The notes under the pieces: model-generated
What the model saw: only the letters and a program-made list of their open reading frames with translations
Databases searched by the model: none
Told to the model about the DNA's origin: nothing
NCBI GenBank assembly: GCA_002839375.1
Contig: PGXY01000007.1
Span: forward strand, 434,001 to 498,000
DNA from: Spirochaetae bacterium HGW-Spirochaetae-1
GTDB lineage: Bacteria > Spirochaetota > UBA4802 > UBA5550
Length of the DNA stretch: 64,000 nt
Direction of reading: 5' to 3'
Translations under genes and position numbers: made by a program
Shown here: positions 25,520-34,805 of the stretch, piece by piece
Numbering within the stretch: position 1 is the first letter of the stretch
Layout: each line of letters opens with the position of its first letter

Positions 25520-26362
25520 TTATCCCTGATACGTTTTATTCTTGAGCGCAATCCTTTTCGCCATGCCTTCCACGGCCATGAAAAGAGAATTAGACAGATC
25601 GGACTTTGCGCCGTAATCGGCCGATACCAGATTGGATACCCGGCCCTCTTCGATGAATTCCCAGGCCGCTCCCCACCGGTGTTCCCTGCTGCGGTCATAT
25701 ACGCCGATGGCGATCCCTCCCTTGTCCCTCACCAGGGAAAAACAGGGAACATCGGTAAGCCCGTCGCCCACGACGATCATCTGGTCAAAGGGAATCCTGA
25801 CCCTGGCCGGGCTGACTTTTTTATTCACCACAAAGGGCTGTCCCCGGTACTCCTCTCCCACGATCCCCTTGGATATCTGGAATATATAACGCGTCTTGTC
25901 CGTAAAGCTGATGATCTTCTTCGGATAGGAAATTGATCCGTCGCGGTCAAAATGAAACTCGCAGGACCAGATGTCACGGAAATGACGGGCGATCTTCGTG
26001 TTCCTTATGACATCACCGATGCCGCTGCTGATACAGTAGAACTCAACGGTGATATCCTGACTTATTGTTTCCGCGTGTTTTTTCACCCTGTTGAAGATAG
26101 TGCCGGCCCCCTTATATAACGGCGTTTCGCGGGCCCAGTCCTGCAGCACATCGGCGGTGATAACAGGCCCCCGGGGAGAACGTGAAAGCTCGATCATCTC
26201 GAAAAGGTAAGCCGGTACGGGGTCCCAGTCAAGGTCCACCCGCTGCTGCACACTTTCCCAGAATCGACCGATGTCGACGCCCAGCTTTTTCAGAAGCCCC
26301 GTGGTGGTATCAGGGGCCAGGGTGTCATCGAAATCAAATATCACGGCGATGATATTTCCCAC
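25520..26362 (-). CDS. HAD-superfamily hydrolase
   Basis: A cytoplasmic HAD phosphatase of about 280 residues. Motif I is FDFDDTLAPD (nucleophile Asp and acid/base Asp), motif II is the Ser/Thr of YCISSGIGD, and motif III/IV is the Lys region followed by VVGDGLTDVPCF, with the metal-binding Asp pair. A large helical cap lies between motifs I and II (about residues 25-105). The substrate is probably a small phosphorylated metabolite. I take the GTG at 26362, which has AGGAG at 5 nt; an ATG at 26383 would place that site inside the gene. Confidence 0.82.
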   Translation of the reverse strand: MGNIIAVIFDFDDTLAPDTTTGLLKKLGVDIGRFWESVQQRVDLDWDPVPAYLFEMIELSRSPRGPVITADVLQDWARETPLYKGAGTIFNRVKKHAETISQDITVEFYCISSGIGDVIRNTKIARHFRDIWSCEFHFDRDGSISYPKKIISFTDKTRYIFQISKGIVGEEYRGQPFVVNKKVSPARVRIPFDQMIVVGDGLTDVPCFSLVRDKGGIAIGVYDRSREHRWGAAWEFIEEGRVSNLVSADYGAKSDLSNSLFMAVEGMAKRIALKNKTYQG

Positions 26363-26530
26363 AATTTCTCCTTCAGGCGGCATTTATCAGCGTTTACACA
26401 ATGTTACAATTACACCTGCACGAATCAACCTATTTTTTCGATAAACTCATTACTCATTTTATCAATATATGATTGACGTTAATTCTTTTTAACCATAAAA
26501 GCATATAAAATCTAAATCAGGATTAAAGTC

Positions 26531-27367
26531 ATGCATACACATATTCTCCTGGTGGACTGCCGCGACGAAGAGGGCCTGGTGCATCGGGTCACGGGCGTCC
26601 TGTACAGGCACAACTGCAATATAATCAGCAACGGCGAGTTTGTCGAAAAGGAAACAGGGCATTTTTTCATGCGCACTGAATTCTGGGGACAGGTGAGCGA
26701 TGAGGAAATAACCGGAGAACTGAGAACAGCATTACCGGCTGACACGCGGATAAAACTCACAAAAAAACTAAAGAAAAAGGCTGTCATATTGGCGACTAGG
26801 GAGCATCACTGCCTGGGAGATCTGCTGCTTCGCAACAATTTCAACGAAATCAGCGCCGATATCCTGGCTGTTATAAGCAATCACTCCCTGCTGAATGAAC
26901 TGACGGAAAAATTCGGCATCCCCTTTCACTGCATCGATCATGAAGGCCTTTCCAGGAGTGCTCACGAGGAACGGATACTGCAAATCATCGACGAACTGAA
27001 ACCGGAATATATCATTCTCGCCAAATACATGAGGGTTCTCTCCCGTAATTTCGTTTCCATGTTCCCCCACCGCATCATTAATATTCACCATTCCTTTCTA
27101 CCGGCCTTCATTGGAGCCAATCCTTACAAAAAAGCCTTTGACAGGGGAGTAAAGATTATAGGAGCCACGGCCCACTTTGTCACCGATGACCTGGACGAAG
27201 GACCGATAATATCACAGGGCGTTGTTCCCGTAGACCATACACACAGTGTCGACGACATGATTCGCGCGGGAAGGGAAGTAGAGCGGCTTGTCCTGGCCCA
27301 ATCGCTGAAACTGGTACTGGAGGACCGGGTCTTTGTTCATAATAACAAGACCATCATTTTCGATTGA
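26531..27367 (+). CDS. purU: Formyltetrahydrofolate deformylase PurU
   Basis: Hydrolyses 10-formyl-THF to THF and formate, balancing one-carbon pools and supplying formate to PurT. An N-terminal ACT domain (about 1-80, LVDCRDEEGLVHRVTGVLY) is followed by the formyltransferase fold (about 86-278). The catalytic triad is seen as Asn in the NIHHSFLP region, His in the same motif and Asp in TDDLDEGPIISQ. The 278-residue length is normal for PurU. The gene stands alone; regulation by glycine or methionine through the ACT domain is known in E. coli. Confidence 0.95.
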   Translation: MHTHILLVDCRDEEGLVHRVTGVLYRHNCNIISNGEFVEKETGHFFMRTEFWGQVSDEEITGELRTALPADTRIKLTKKLKKKAVILATREHHCLGDLLLRNNFNEISADILAVISNHSLLNELTEKFGIPFHCIDHEGLSRSAHEERILQIIDELKPEYIILAKYMRVLSRNFVSMFPHRIINIHHSFLPAFIGANPYKKAFDRGVKIIGATAHFVTDDLDEGPIISQGVVPVDHTHSVDDMIRAGREVERLVLAQSLKLVLEDRVFVHNNKTIIFD

Positions 27368-27403
27368 ATTCATGGATTTAATAAATGTCTTCTGAAAACA
27401 AAT

Positions 27404-27874
27404 TCATGACCGAAGCGTGGCCGCAAGGCGCAGGGGATTCCTGATAAGTTTCAGGGCGTCGATAATGGTATGGCACACAATATCGGCAGACAGAAGAACC
27501 TCTGCGGCCGCGCCTTCCTGTTGAATCACCGCTACGGCCAGTGCCGCCTCTTCAAGCATGATCACATCGTTACGACCGTTGCCGATACAGATGGCCGTGT
27601 CACTGCCGATTTTTCTCACGTATTGCGCCTTTGCCTCAGCCTGGTTTTCCCGCCTGATCACCGAAACTGAACAGGGAACTCCCTCGAGTTGCTTCCGTAC
27701 CGTACCGAAGGTATCGGCCGTAAGCACGTGTATGGCCATATCCCTGGATATCTCGTTAAGCAGTTCTTTTACACCATCGATGAGCCCTCCGTCACAGGCG
27801 ATTGTCCCGTTGTAATCCAGAACCAGGTTCTCGATGATAAGTATTTTATAGCCCGGAATCGTCAGTGTTATCAT
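27404..27874 (-). CDS. HAD-fold soluble P-type ATPase-like phosphatase
   Basis: A 156-residue protein resembling the catalytic half of P-type ATPases. The phosphorylation-site-like LVLDYNGTIACDGG replaces the canonical DKTGT with DYNGT. The TGD-like motif is HVLTADTFGTV, and the hinge motif is ICIGNGRNDVIML, with Asp replacing the usual GDGxNDxP. This is the COG4087-type free-standing soluble ATPase/phosphatase of unknown substrate. There are no membrane segments. Convergent with purU. Confidence 0.8.
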   Translation of the reverse strand: MITLTIPGYKILIIENLVLDYNGTIACDGGLIDGVKELLNEISRDMAIHVLTADTFGTVRKQLEGVPCSVSVIRRENQAEAKAQYVRKIGSDTAICIGNGRNDVIMLEEAALAVAVIQQEGAAAEVLLSADIVCHTIIDALKLIRNPLRLAATLRS

Positions 27875-28243
27875 ATCAGTACCTTAATTCATCGGCATTC
27901 ATTTGGATATATCAATGATAATGCCATATCCTGCCTCACGTCAATTAAAATGCGATAATACGTGAATCCCGGTCAATTGCAATATATGAATTCTTGTCAA
28001 AACTTTTCTATCACCGGCATGATTTAGACAGGAAAGATACTCGGAGCTTTTTTCAATATTATTTGGAAATAAATTGTAATTGCAAAGAGAGGGACTCTAT
28101 TAAAAATATCCTCATTCTAATTGCCGGATTCTTTGGTGATATTTCTCCGTGCCTCTGTGTCTCTGTGGCCCCATTATAGAAGCAGTTATCACCATAAATG
28201 AAGATAATTTGAAATTTACACAATCATACATGAGAAAACAGAC
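27875..28243. other. Intergenic region upstream of the ABC-F gene
   Basis: About 370 AT-rich bases. They hold the 28131-28170 repeat-like segment described separately and no supported ORF. A 61-codon frame at 27994-28179 runs into that segment and is rejected. Confidence 0.4.
28131..28170. repeat. Low-complexity intergenic repeat of the 'CTCTGTG' type
   Basis: The segment CTCCGTGCCTCTGTGTCTC (within 28145-28163), continuing TGTGGCC, has the imperfect CTSTGTG periodicity I recall from short intergenic repeats in many unrelated bacterial genomes. On the opposite strand it creates spurious reading frames ending in runs like PQRHRGTEK. Only one copy is in the window, so repeat status rests on recall. 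Confidence 0.4.
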
Positions 28244-30094
28244 ATGATCAAAGTACTGAACCTTACAAAATCCTTCGGCTCCCAGGATATACTTGAGAGC
28301 GTCAGCTTTAACATAAACGAAGGGGAACGCATCGGGCTTGTGGGCCGCAACGGCCACGGCAAGACCACGATATTCCGCATGATAATCGGCGAGGAACAGC
28401 CCGACAGCGGAGAAATCGTCATTCCGAAGAATTATTCCATCGGCTATGTCACTCAGCATATAGGTTTTTCCCGCGACACGGTCCTGGACGAAGGATGCCT
28501 GGGCCTTCCGGAGCACATGAAAGACGATCACTGGCGTGTTGAAAAAATTCTCTTCGGTCTTGGCTTCGGCCCCGGTGATATGAAACGGCACCCCTCGGAG
28601 TTTTCCGGTGGTTACCAGGTACGCCTGAACCTGGCCAAGGTCCTGGCCGCCGAGCCCCACATGCTCCTCCTCGATGAGCCAACAAACTACCTTGACGTCG
28701 TATCGATCCGGTGGCTCTCTCGCTTTCTCCGCCAGTGGAAGGGTGAGCTCATCCTCATCACTCACGACCGCTCCTTCATGGACGACGTCATCACCCATGT
28801 CGTGGGCATTCACCGGAAGAAAATACGGAAGATAACCGGGACAACGGACAAGTACTACGAGCAGCTCCTGCGCGAGGAGGAAATCCACGAAAAGACACGT
28901 CTCAACGACGAGAAAAAACGCAAAGAAGTCGAACAGTTCATAACCCGGTTCAGGGCCAAGGCCCGCCTTGCCGGCCTTGTCCAGTCACGTGTGAAGGCCA
29001 TGGAAAAACAGGGACGCCTGGAACGCCTGGAGAAAATAGAGTCCCTGGATTTTTCCTTCACCTATAAGCAGTACCCGGCAAAAACAGCCATGCACGTGAA
29101 AGATCTGAACTTCGCCTATGATCCCTCATCACCCCTCATACAGGACCTGAGCTTCACCGTGGGAAAAAGCGACCGCATCTGCGTCATCGGGAAAAACGGC
29201 CGCGGCAAAACCACGCTTCTGAAGCTTCTCTCGGGAGACCTCGATCCAGACCGGGGAGAAATACTGACCCATCCCGAATCGAGCAAGGGATATTACGCCC
29301 AGACCAACGCATTGAACCTCAATGAAAACATGACCATTGAAGATGAACTAATGACGGCCGGGTGCGAGCGCCAGCGGGCCCGGGACATATGCGGCGCCAT
29401 GATGTTCGAGGGGGATAATGCCCTGAAAAAAATAAAGATTCTCTCGGGCGGTGAAAAGAGTCGCGTTCTCCTGGGAAAAATCCTGGCCTCGCCGTCGAAC
29501 CTGCTCCTCCTGGACGAGCCAACGAACCACCTGGATATGGAATCCTGCGATGCCTTCCTGGCAGCCGTAGATGACTTCGACGGCGCCGCAATAATTGTTA
29601 CCCACAATGAAATGTTCCTCAACACCCTGGCGAACCGTTTCATCGTTTTCCAGGGCGGCGGCGTCTCTCTTTTCGAAGGAACCTACCAGAGCTTTCTGCA
29701 GAAAATCGGCTGGGAAGACGAAGTCGATACTTTCAAAAAAGAACAGCTTTCCTCAACAGAAGTAGCGGCGGAACCCGTGAACAAAAAGGAACTGCGGAAA
29801 CTCCGGGCCGCCATTCTGACGCGCCGCACGAAGGAACTGAAACCCCTGGAGGAGCGCTCAGCGGCCATTGAAAAGGAACTCATGAAACTGGAAGCGACAC
29901 AGAAGGAAATAAATGAAGCGATAATTACCGCCTCGGCCACGGGCAGCGGCCAGGAGATACAGCGGCTGTCGAAAGAACTGCATAACGTACAATCCGGTAT
30001 TGAGTCCCTTTACGACGAATACGCCCGCATCACCGATTCCATCGACGAGAAAGGCAAACAGTTCGACCGGGAACTGGAGGAACTGGGAGAATAA
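28244..30094 (+). CDS. ABC-F family ATPase (ribosome-associated type)
   Basis: A 616-residue duplicated ABC ATPase without membrane segments. Domain 1 has Walker A GRNGHGKTT, signature FSGGYQVRLNLAK and Walker B LLLDEPTNYLD. A charged linker (about 215-290, the P-site tRNA interaction motif region) follows. Domain 2 has GKNGRGKTT, LSGGEKSRVLLGK and LLLDEPTNHLD. A C-terminal coiled coil (about 530-616) is typical of Uup/YdiF-type members. ABC-F proteins act on the ribosome E site in translation control or antibiotic protection. Assignment to a named subfamily is not safe. The stop codon lies inside the palindrome at 30089-30138. Confidence 0.93.
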   Translation: MIKVLNLTKSFGSQDILESVSFNINEGERIGLVGRNGHGKTTIFRMIIGEEQPDSGEIVIPKNYSIGYVTQHIGFSRDTVLDEGCLGLPEHMKDDHWRVEKILFGLGFGPGDMKRHPSEFSGGYQVRLNLAKVLAAEPHMLLLDEPTNYLDVVSIRWLSRFLRQWKGELILITHDRSFMDDVITHVVGIHRKKIRKITGTTDKYYEQLLREEEIHEKTRLNDEKKRKEVEQFITRFRAKARLAGLVQSRVKAMEKQGRLERLEKIESLDFSFTYKQYPAKTAMHVKDLNFAYDPSSPLIQDLSFTVGKSDRICVIGKNGRGKTTLLKLLSGDLDPDRGEILTHPESSKGYYAQTNALNLNENMTIEDELMTAGCERQRARDICGAMMFEGDNALKKIKILSGGEKSRVLLGKILASPSNLLLLDEPTNHLDMESCDAFLAAVDDFDGAAIIVTHNEMFLNTLANRFIVFQGGGVSLFEGTYQSFLQKIGWEDEVDTFKKEQLSSTEVAAEPVNKKELRKLRAAILTRRTKELKPLEERSAAIEKELMKLEATQKEINEAIITASATGSGQEIQRLSKELHNVQSGIESLYDEYARITDSIDEKGKQFDRELEELGE

Positions 30095-30138
30095 CAATCG
30101 CAGGGGCACGGCATGCCGTGCCCCTGCGATTGTTATTC
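30089..30138. terminator. 50-bp perfect palindrome spanning both converging stop codons
   Basis: Arms of 25 nt (30089-30113 and 30114-30138) are perfectly complementary with no spacer. The left arm begins with the last codon and TAA of the ABC-F gene, and the right arm is the mirror image containing the last codon and TAA of the MerR gene, so both genes end GAA-TAA inside the same hairpin. The core is GGGGCACGGC and its complement. The natural reading is a bidirectional terminator; a REP-like mobile palindrome is the alternative. Confidence 0.75.
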
Positions 30139-30525
30139 ATCCTTCATTTTATTGGCAATCCTCTCCTGGTACTCCGTGATCTCGTTGCGGAGAATCGTAA
30201 GATCGGTGATACGGTCATCGAGTTTTACCAGGTGGCTTGTCAGGAGCTCAAGGAGCCTGGCCAGCACCACACTGTTAGACTTCTGTATAGACCACATGGC
30301 CTCGAGCTCCTGCATCTCCGAAAGGTTGAGTCCCAGTATCTTCAGGCGTTTTATCAGCTTCAGGCGGCGCAGGTCATCGGTTGTATAAACACGCTTGCCT
30401 CCCTCTATCCGCCTCACCGAATTGAGAAGACCGATCTCCTCGTAATAGCGGATAGTCCGCTGGCTCATTTCCAGTTTGCCCGCTATCTCCCCTATTGAAA
30501 GATACTGATCGTCATTTTCCATCAT
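30133..30525 (-). CDS. MerR-family transcriptional regulator
   Basis: A 130-residue activator-repressor. The N-terminal winged helix is canonical (YLSIGEIAGKLEMSQRTIRYYEEIGLL, then RVYTTDDLRRLKLIKRLK). It is followed by a dimerisation coiled coil and a short effector region without Cys, so a metal or redox signal is unlikely. Its start lies 12 nt after the stop of the upstream acyl-CoA ligase gene, so they are one transcript, and a CoA-ester or fatty-acid-related ligand is a reasonable guess. MerR regulators usually act at promoters with 19-bp spacers, which I did not locate here. Confidence 0.9.
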   Translation of the reverse strand: MMENDDQYLSIGEIAGKLEMSQRTIRYYEEIGLLNSVRRIEGGKRVYTTDDLRRLKLIKRLKILGLNLSEMQELEAMWSIQKSNSVVLARLLELLTSHLVKLDDRITDLTILRNEITEYQERIANKMKDE

Positions 30526-30536
30526 TCACCTTTCCT

Positions 30537-32180
30537 TCAGTTATACTTGCCCTGAAACATTTCCCGCAGCTTGTACTTCTGGACCTTGCCGCTGGCCGTC
30601 ATGGGATACTCCGCGACAAATTCCCAGTACCGGGGAATCTTGTGCCGGGCGATCTTCCCCGTGCAGAAATCAACAAACTCATCGGCCGTGGCCGTCTCGC
30701 CGTCTTTCAGCCTGATCGCGGCCAGAACCTGTTCGCCATATTTCCGGTCCGGTATACCCACAACCTGTACATCGCTGACCTTGGGATTCTTATAGAGAAA
30801 TTCCTCGATTTCACGGGGATAGATATTTTCCCCGCCTCGGATGATCATGTCCTTGATTCGGCCCGTTATCCGGTAATAGCCTTTTTCATCCACGGTTCCC
30901 AGGTCGCCGGTGTGGAGCCACCCATCCCTGTCGATAGCGGCAGCCGTGGCTTCCTCCATTTTATAATAGCCCTTCATGACACAATCGCTGCGCGTGACGA
31001 TTTCGCCCTGTATTCCCGGACCTGCATCATCTCCCGTCTCGGGATCAATGATCTTTCCCTCAATATCGGCAAGTAATGTTCCCACGGTGGCAACGCGCAG
31101 GTCAACGGGATCATCGCGCCGCGTCATGGTCATGACCGGCGAAGACTCGGTCTGCCCGAAAGCGATGACTACCTCGGGACAATGCATTTTTGTCCTCACC
31201 TGGTTCATGACCTCTACAGGACAGGGCGCCCCGGCCATAATTCCCGTGCGCAGAGAAGACATATCATATTTTTCAAAATCGGCATGATTCACGATGGCGA
31301 TAAACATGGTGGGCACGCCGTTAATCGCCGTGCATCTCTCACCGTCAATGGCCTTCAGGGCGAGCAGGGGATCAAAGTTCTCCAGTACAACCATGGCCGC
31401 CCCGTGCACCACGCTGTTCAGCGTGCTCATGACACAGCCGAAACAATGGAACAGGGGCACCTGGATAAGGAGACGGTCCTTTTCAGTCAATCCCATCACA
31501 TCCCCCACCATGCGCGCATTGTTGACAATGTTATAATGAGAGAGCATGACTCCCTTGGGAAATCCCGTGGTGCCCGAGGTATACTGCATGTTGATGACGT
31601 CACGGCTGTCCAGGCATCCTTCCCTGGCGGTCAGTTCCTCATCACTGACAACTTCCCCCAGACGCAGCAGGTCCTGAAAACTGAACATCCCCGGCGTTTC
31701 CTTTCTTTTCCCGATGTAAACCACGTTTCTCATAAAAGGAAGCGCGTCCGATTTAATGTCTCCAGGTTTCACGTTGTCCATGTTTCCAACGACCTGGCGG
31801 GTCACTTCATAGTAGTTGGTATCGCGGTATTCCTCGATGATGACCAGGGTGGTGGAATCGGACTGCTTCAGTATATATTCCAGCTCATGGCTTTTATAGT
31901 TTGTATTTACCGTGACAAGGACAGCTCCCGTCATGGCGAGACCGAACTGCAGGTAGGCCCACTGAGGAACATTGGTGGTCCATACCGATACATGGTCCCC
32001 TTTTTTTACTCCCAGTGCCATAAAGCCCCGGGCCGTTTTCCTGCACATTGCATGGAACTCGGCATAATTCTGACGGATTCCCGATTCAGGACAAACCAGG
32101 GCTTCGCGTTCCCCAAAAGCCTGCGCTGTTTCTTTTAATGCATCACCAATAGTTTTATCGACAAAATCTGACATTTGCAT
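30537..32180 (-). CDS. AMP-forming acyl-CoA synthetase (FadD/AcsF-like)
   Basis: A 547-residue member of the ANL superfamily that activates a carboxylic acid to acyl-AMP and then acyl-CoA. Core motifs: A3 YTSGTTGFPKGVMLSH (ATP loop), A5 FGQTESSP, A7 HTGDLG, A8 RIKDMIIRGGENIYP and A10 SGKVQKYKLRE, with the catalytic Lys. Length and motif spacing fit medium- or long-chain fatty acyl-CoA ligases. The position of the gene at the end of a run with acyl-CoA dehydrogenase, thiolase-like and XRE-cupin genes suggests acid activation for beta-oxidation. The MerR gene follows 12 nt on. Confidence 0.93.
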   Translation of the reverse strand: MQMSDFVDKTIGDALKETAQAFGEREALVCPESGIRQNYAEFHAMCRKTARGFMALGVKKGDHVSVWTTNVPQWAYLQFGLAMTGAVLVTVNTNYKSHELEYILKQSDSTTLVIIEEYRDTNYYEVTRQVVGNMDNVKPGDIKSDALPFMRNVVYIGKRKETPGMFSFQDLLRLGEVVSDEELTAREGCLDSRDVINMQYTSGTTGFPKGVMLSHYNIVNNARMVGDVMGLTEKDRLLIQVPLFHCFGCVMSTLNSVVHGAAMVVLENFDPLLALKAIDGERCTAINGVPTMFIAIVNHADFEKYDMSSLRTGIMAGAPCPVEVMNQVRTKMHCPEVVIAFGQTESSPVMTMTRRDDPVDLRVATVGTLLADIEGKIIDPETGDDAGPGIQGEIVTRSDCVMKGYYKMEEATAAAIDRDGWLHTGDLGTVDEKGYYRITGRIKDMIIRGGENIYPREIEEFLYKNPKVSDVQVVGIPDRKYGEQVLAAIRLKDGETATADEFVDFCTGKIARHKIPRYWEFVAEYPMTASGKVQKYKLREMFQGKYN

Positions 32181-32332
32181 ATATTCCTCCCCGATAATTA
32201 TAGCCAGTTGACGTGAAGTGGAATATTCAACACTTAACGTTAACTGGCAAACACATAGATTGAGGGGGAACTTATGTCAAGAAAATAATCACTGTTCATT
32301 CGGGTAAATAGGAATTACCATCGTGGCTTGTA

Positions 32333-32662
32333 TCAGGGGATATTGAATTCTTTTTTCCAGTCTTTATATATGCGCAGGCATTCATCGATATGGTCCTCAT
32401 ACCGCACGTTCATGTATTTAACCATTCTTTTCAGGACATCTTCAAGGCGCTTCAGGCGTTCTTCCGCCGGGCATAAGGAAACATCCTTGAGGGACTTCAG
32501 ACCGTCCCGAATACCGTCGGCCAGGGCCCGCCTGATGAATCCCCTCACCGTGGTAATTTTCATCCCTATAACATGAGAAAAATAAACGGCAAAACGTTCC
32601 AGAAGAATTTTCTGCTCCTCGGTTCCGATTGTATCACGGACCAGGTTTCCCATGTGCAGCAT
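32333..32662 (-). CDS. Small hypothetical protein in the acyl-CoA cluster
   Basis: A 109-residue, mostly alpha-helical, charged cytoplasmic protein (LADGIRDGLKSLKDVSL; RLKRLEDVLKRMVKY). It has no signal peptide or recognised motif. The start is well supported: GGAGG lies 9 nt before the ATG at 32662. It sits between an XRE-cupin regulator and the acyl-CoA ligase on the same strand, with gaps of about 75 and 150 bases. I do not recognise the family. A role as a small partner or regulator in acyl-CoA metabolism is conjecture. Confidence 0.65.
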   Translation of the reverse strand: MLHMGNLVRDTIGTEEQKILLERFAVYFSHVIGMKITTVRGFIRRALADGIRDGLKSLKDVSLCPAEERLKRLEDVLKRMVKYMNVRYEDHIDECLRIYKDWKKEFNIP

Positions 32663-32737
32663 ATTAATTTTCCTCCATGAAAATTACGAATCGGCGGGCA
32701 TCGGGCACTGCCATGTCTCCTGCCCGCCTAAGGCTGA

Positions 32738-33385
32738 TTATCCTTCGTAAACAACGGCAAGAAGCACGGCATCCCTGTCTTCCATGGCATTGCTGACCCG
32801 GTGAGGCATATCGGAAAGATAATATATGCTGTCACCGGTCTCAAGCCGTTCCTCGCGGTTTCCCAGTGTGATGATTATGGTCCCTTCCAGAACCATGATG
32901 AACTCTTCACCGTCGTGGCTCGAAAGTTCGCTGCTCACGCTCTTCCCCGTGAGAGTAACTATGAAAGAATTCATGTGTCTGTCCCTGACTCCGCTTGCCA
33001 GTGACTGGTAGTTATAATCAGGATGATCCTTCGTTCCGGAAATATGCCGGGCAATATCCCTGCGTTCCTTTTTTCTGACCACGGAATAGCTGTAGCCCGA
33101 TTTATCACCCAGCAGGAGAGCCATGGCGATCCGGAGTGCCTTTGAAAGACGGATAACCGTCTCAATATTGGGATACGCGCTCTGACCCTCAATCTTCCTG
33201 AGCAGATCGACATCAATTCCCGCCATCCTGGCCAGTTCCTCGGGCTTCATTCCCTGCAGTTCCCGCAGTTCTTTCAACCGTTTTCCAAGGGGTACCCTCT
33301 CTTCATCCTTTTCCATTCCCTGGTAGTAGCCGGAAAGATCGTGAAGAAAATCGTCGTATTCAGCGCTTTTAACTTTTGATTTCAT
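32738..33385 (-). CDS. XRE-cupin transcriptional regulator
   Basis: A 215-residue regulator. An HTH of the XRE/Cro type is at about 25-85 (LGKRLKELRELQGMKPEELARMAGIDVDLL). A C-terminal cupin barrel at about 140-213 (EEFIMVLEGTIIITLGNREERLETGDSIYYLSDMPHRV) binds an effector. The cupin keeps the HRV-type His of the second motif, so a metal or small-carboxylate ligand is possible. Its start follows the acyl-CoA dehydrogenase stop by 12 nt, which suggests control of that operon. A second XRE-cupin is at 36911-37453. Confidence 0.9.
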   Translation of the reverse strand: MKSKVKSAEYDDFLHDLSGYYQGMEKDEERVPLGKRLKELRELQGMKPEELARMAGIDVDLLRKIEGQSAYPNIETVIRLSKALRIAMALLLGDKSGYSYSVVRKKERRDIARHISGTKDHPDYNYQSLASGVRDRHMNSFIVTLTGKSVSSELSSHDGEEFIMVLEGTIIITLGNREERLETGDSIYYLSDMPHRVSNAMEDRDAVLLAVVYEG

Positions 33386-33396
33386 ATCTTCCCCCG

Positions 33397-34557
33397 CTAT
33401 TTCGTATCGTAGCAGCCTATCTGCCGCGAGATGACAACACGCTGTATCTCCGATGTTCCCTCGCCTATCGTCAGCAGTTTCTGGTCACGGTAGAAACGTT
33501 CAATGTTGTATTCTTTCATGAGTCCGTATCCGCCGTGCAGTTGCACCGCTTCATCCACGACCCTGCCCATTACCTCGGAGCAATAGAGTTTAGCCATGGC
33601 AGCCTCTTTTCCAAAAGGCTTTTTAGCGTCGCGAAGCTTGCATGCCTTGTATAGAAGGTTCCGCGCCGCTTCGATTTCCATAGCCATATTGGCCAGCTTG
33701 AAGGCATTTACCTGGAAGGTGGATATGGGCACGCCGAACTGTTTTCTTTCTTTTGCGTACTTGAGTGCCAGTTCATAGGCACCCTGGGCTCCCCCGAGTC
33801 CCATGGCCGCAATGGCAAGCCTGCCGTTATCCAGTGTTGAAAGCATCTGGTGAAAACCCTCGCCCCGCTTGCCCAGGATATTTTTTTCCGGTACGCGGCA
33901 GTCGTCGAAAAACAGCTCACCCGTATCGGACGAACGCCACATCATCTTTTTATGCATTTTATTCGCCGTAAACCCCGACGTTCCATTTGGCACCAGAATA
34001 CACGATACTTCATTCCGGCCTTCCTTCGATTTGCCAGTCACGGCCTGCACCGTACACACACCGGCCATCTTTGACGTGGAGTTGGTTATGAATATTTTGC
34101 TGCCGTTTATGACCCAGGAGCCATCCTTTATCTCAGCTTTTGTCCTGCTCGACCCGGCATCAGAACCGGCCTCGGGCTCTGTGAGTCCGAAAGATGCCAG
34201 AATTTCGCCGGAGCAGAGCCGGGGAAGCCACTCCATCCGCTGTTCCTCATTGCCGAAATAATAGATGGGGCCGATGCCCAGGGAATTACCCGCGGCCACT
34301 GTGGCGGCCTGGGACCCGTCAACACGAGCCAGCTCCTCCACGGCTATAACATATGAAAGATAGTCCATTCCGGCACCGCCGTACTGTTCCGGCACGACAA
34401 TACCGAAAAGCCCAAGATCCCCCATCTTTTTTGTCAGATCGAGGGGAAACTCTTCTTTGTCATCAATCTCCTGCGCAACAGGAGAAATCTCGTTTTCCGC
34501 GAATTCGCGGATATTATTTCTGAGCATTATCTGCTCGTCATTTAGCCAAAAATTCAT
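33397..34557 (-). CDS. Acyl-CoA dehydrogenase
   Basis: A 386-residue FAD enzyme making the 2,3-double bond in acyl-CoA. It has the three-domain fold: N-terminal helices with EQYGGAGMDYL, the central beta domain with FGLTEPEAGSDAGS, and the C-terminal domain with YALKYAKERKQFGVPIS-type sequence and the catalytic-base motif IGEGTSEIQRVV. The length matches short/medium-chain members. The start is well supported (GGAGGG, then 5 nt, then ATG). No etfAB genes are in the window. Substrate chain length cannot be read. Confidence 0.95.
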   Translation of the reverse strand: MNFWLNDEQIMLRNNIREFAENEISPVAQEIDDKEEFPLDLTKKMGDLGLFGIVVPEQYGGAGMDYLSYVIAVEELARVDGSQAATVAAGNSLGIGPIYYFGNEEQRMEWLPRLCSGEILASFGLTEPEAGSDAGSSRTKAEIKDGSWVINGSKIFITNSTSKMAGVCTVQAVTGKSKEGRNEVSCILVPNGTSGFTANKMHKKMMWRSSDTGELFFDDCRVPEKNILGKRGEGFHQMLSTLDNGRLAIAAMGLGGAQGAYELALKYAKERKQFGVPISTFQVNAFKLANMAMEIEAARNLLYKACKLRDAKKPFGKEAAMAKLYCSEVMGRVVDEAVQLHGGYGLMKEYNIERFYRDQKLLTIGEGTSEIQRVVISRQIGCYDTK

Positions 34558-34805
34558 GTCTACCCTCCCCAGGTATACAGACTTTTACCGGAACGTGCAG
34601 TACCGGTTTGTGTCAGCTTCACGATGCTGTGGGAGGCATCACAGACAATATTCATGCCTGTGAGCCATCCCCGTCACCGTATCAATATACTATTTCCCCC
34701 GGTTTACGTCGGGGAGTACGAAGCGGAAACCGGAAACTATTGCAATCCCTACCCCTCCAGTTTCACTTCGTGCCCCCCTCTGACAATAAACGGGACCTTA
34801 AGCAA

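Noticed and set aside
28112-28888. 258-codon minus-strand frame antisense to the ABC-F gene
   Set aside because: Its body is the reverse strand of the conserved ABC-F Walker and signature region, and its end is the CTSTGTG repeat; codon pattern favours the plus strand.
31182-32138. 318-codon plus-strand frame antisense to the acyl-CoA ligase
   Set aside because: Antisense to all ANL motifs; no ribosome site or recognisable motif.
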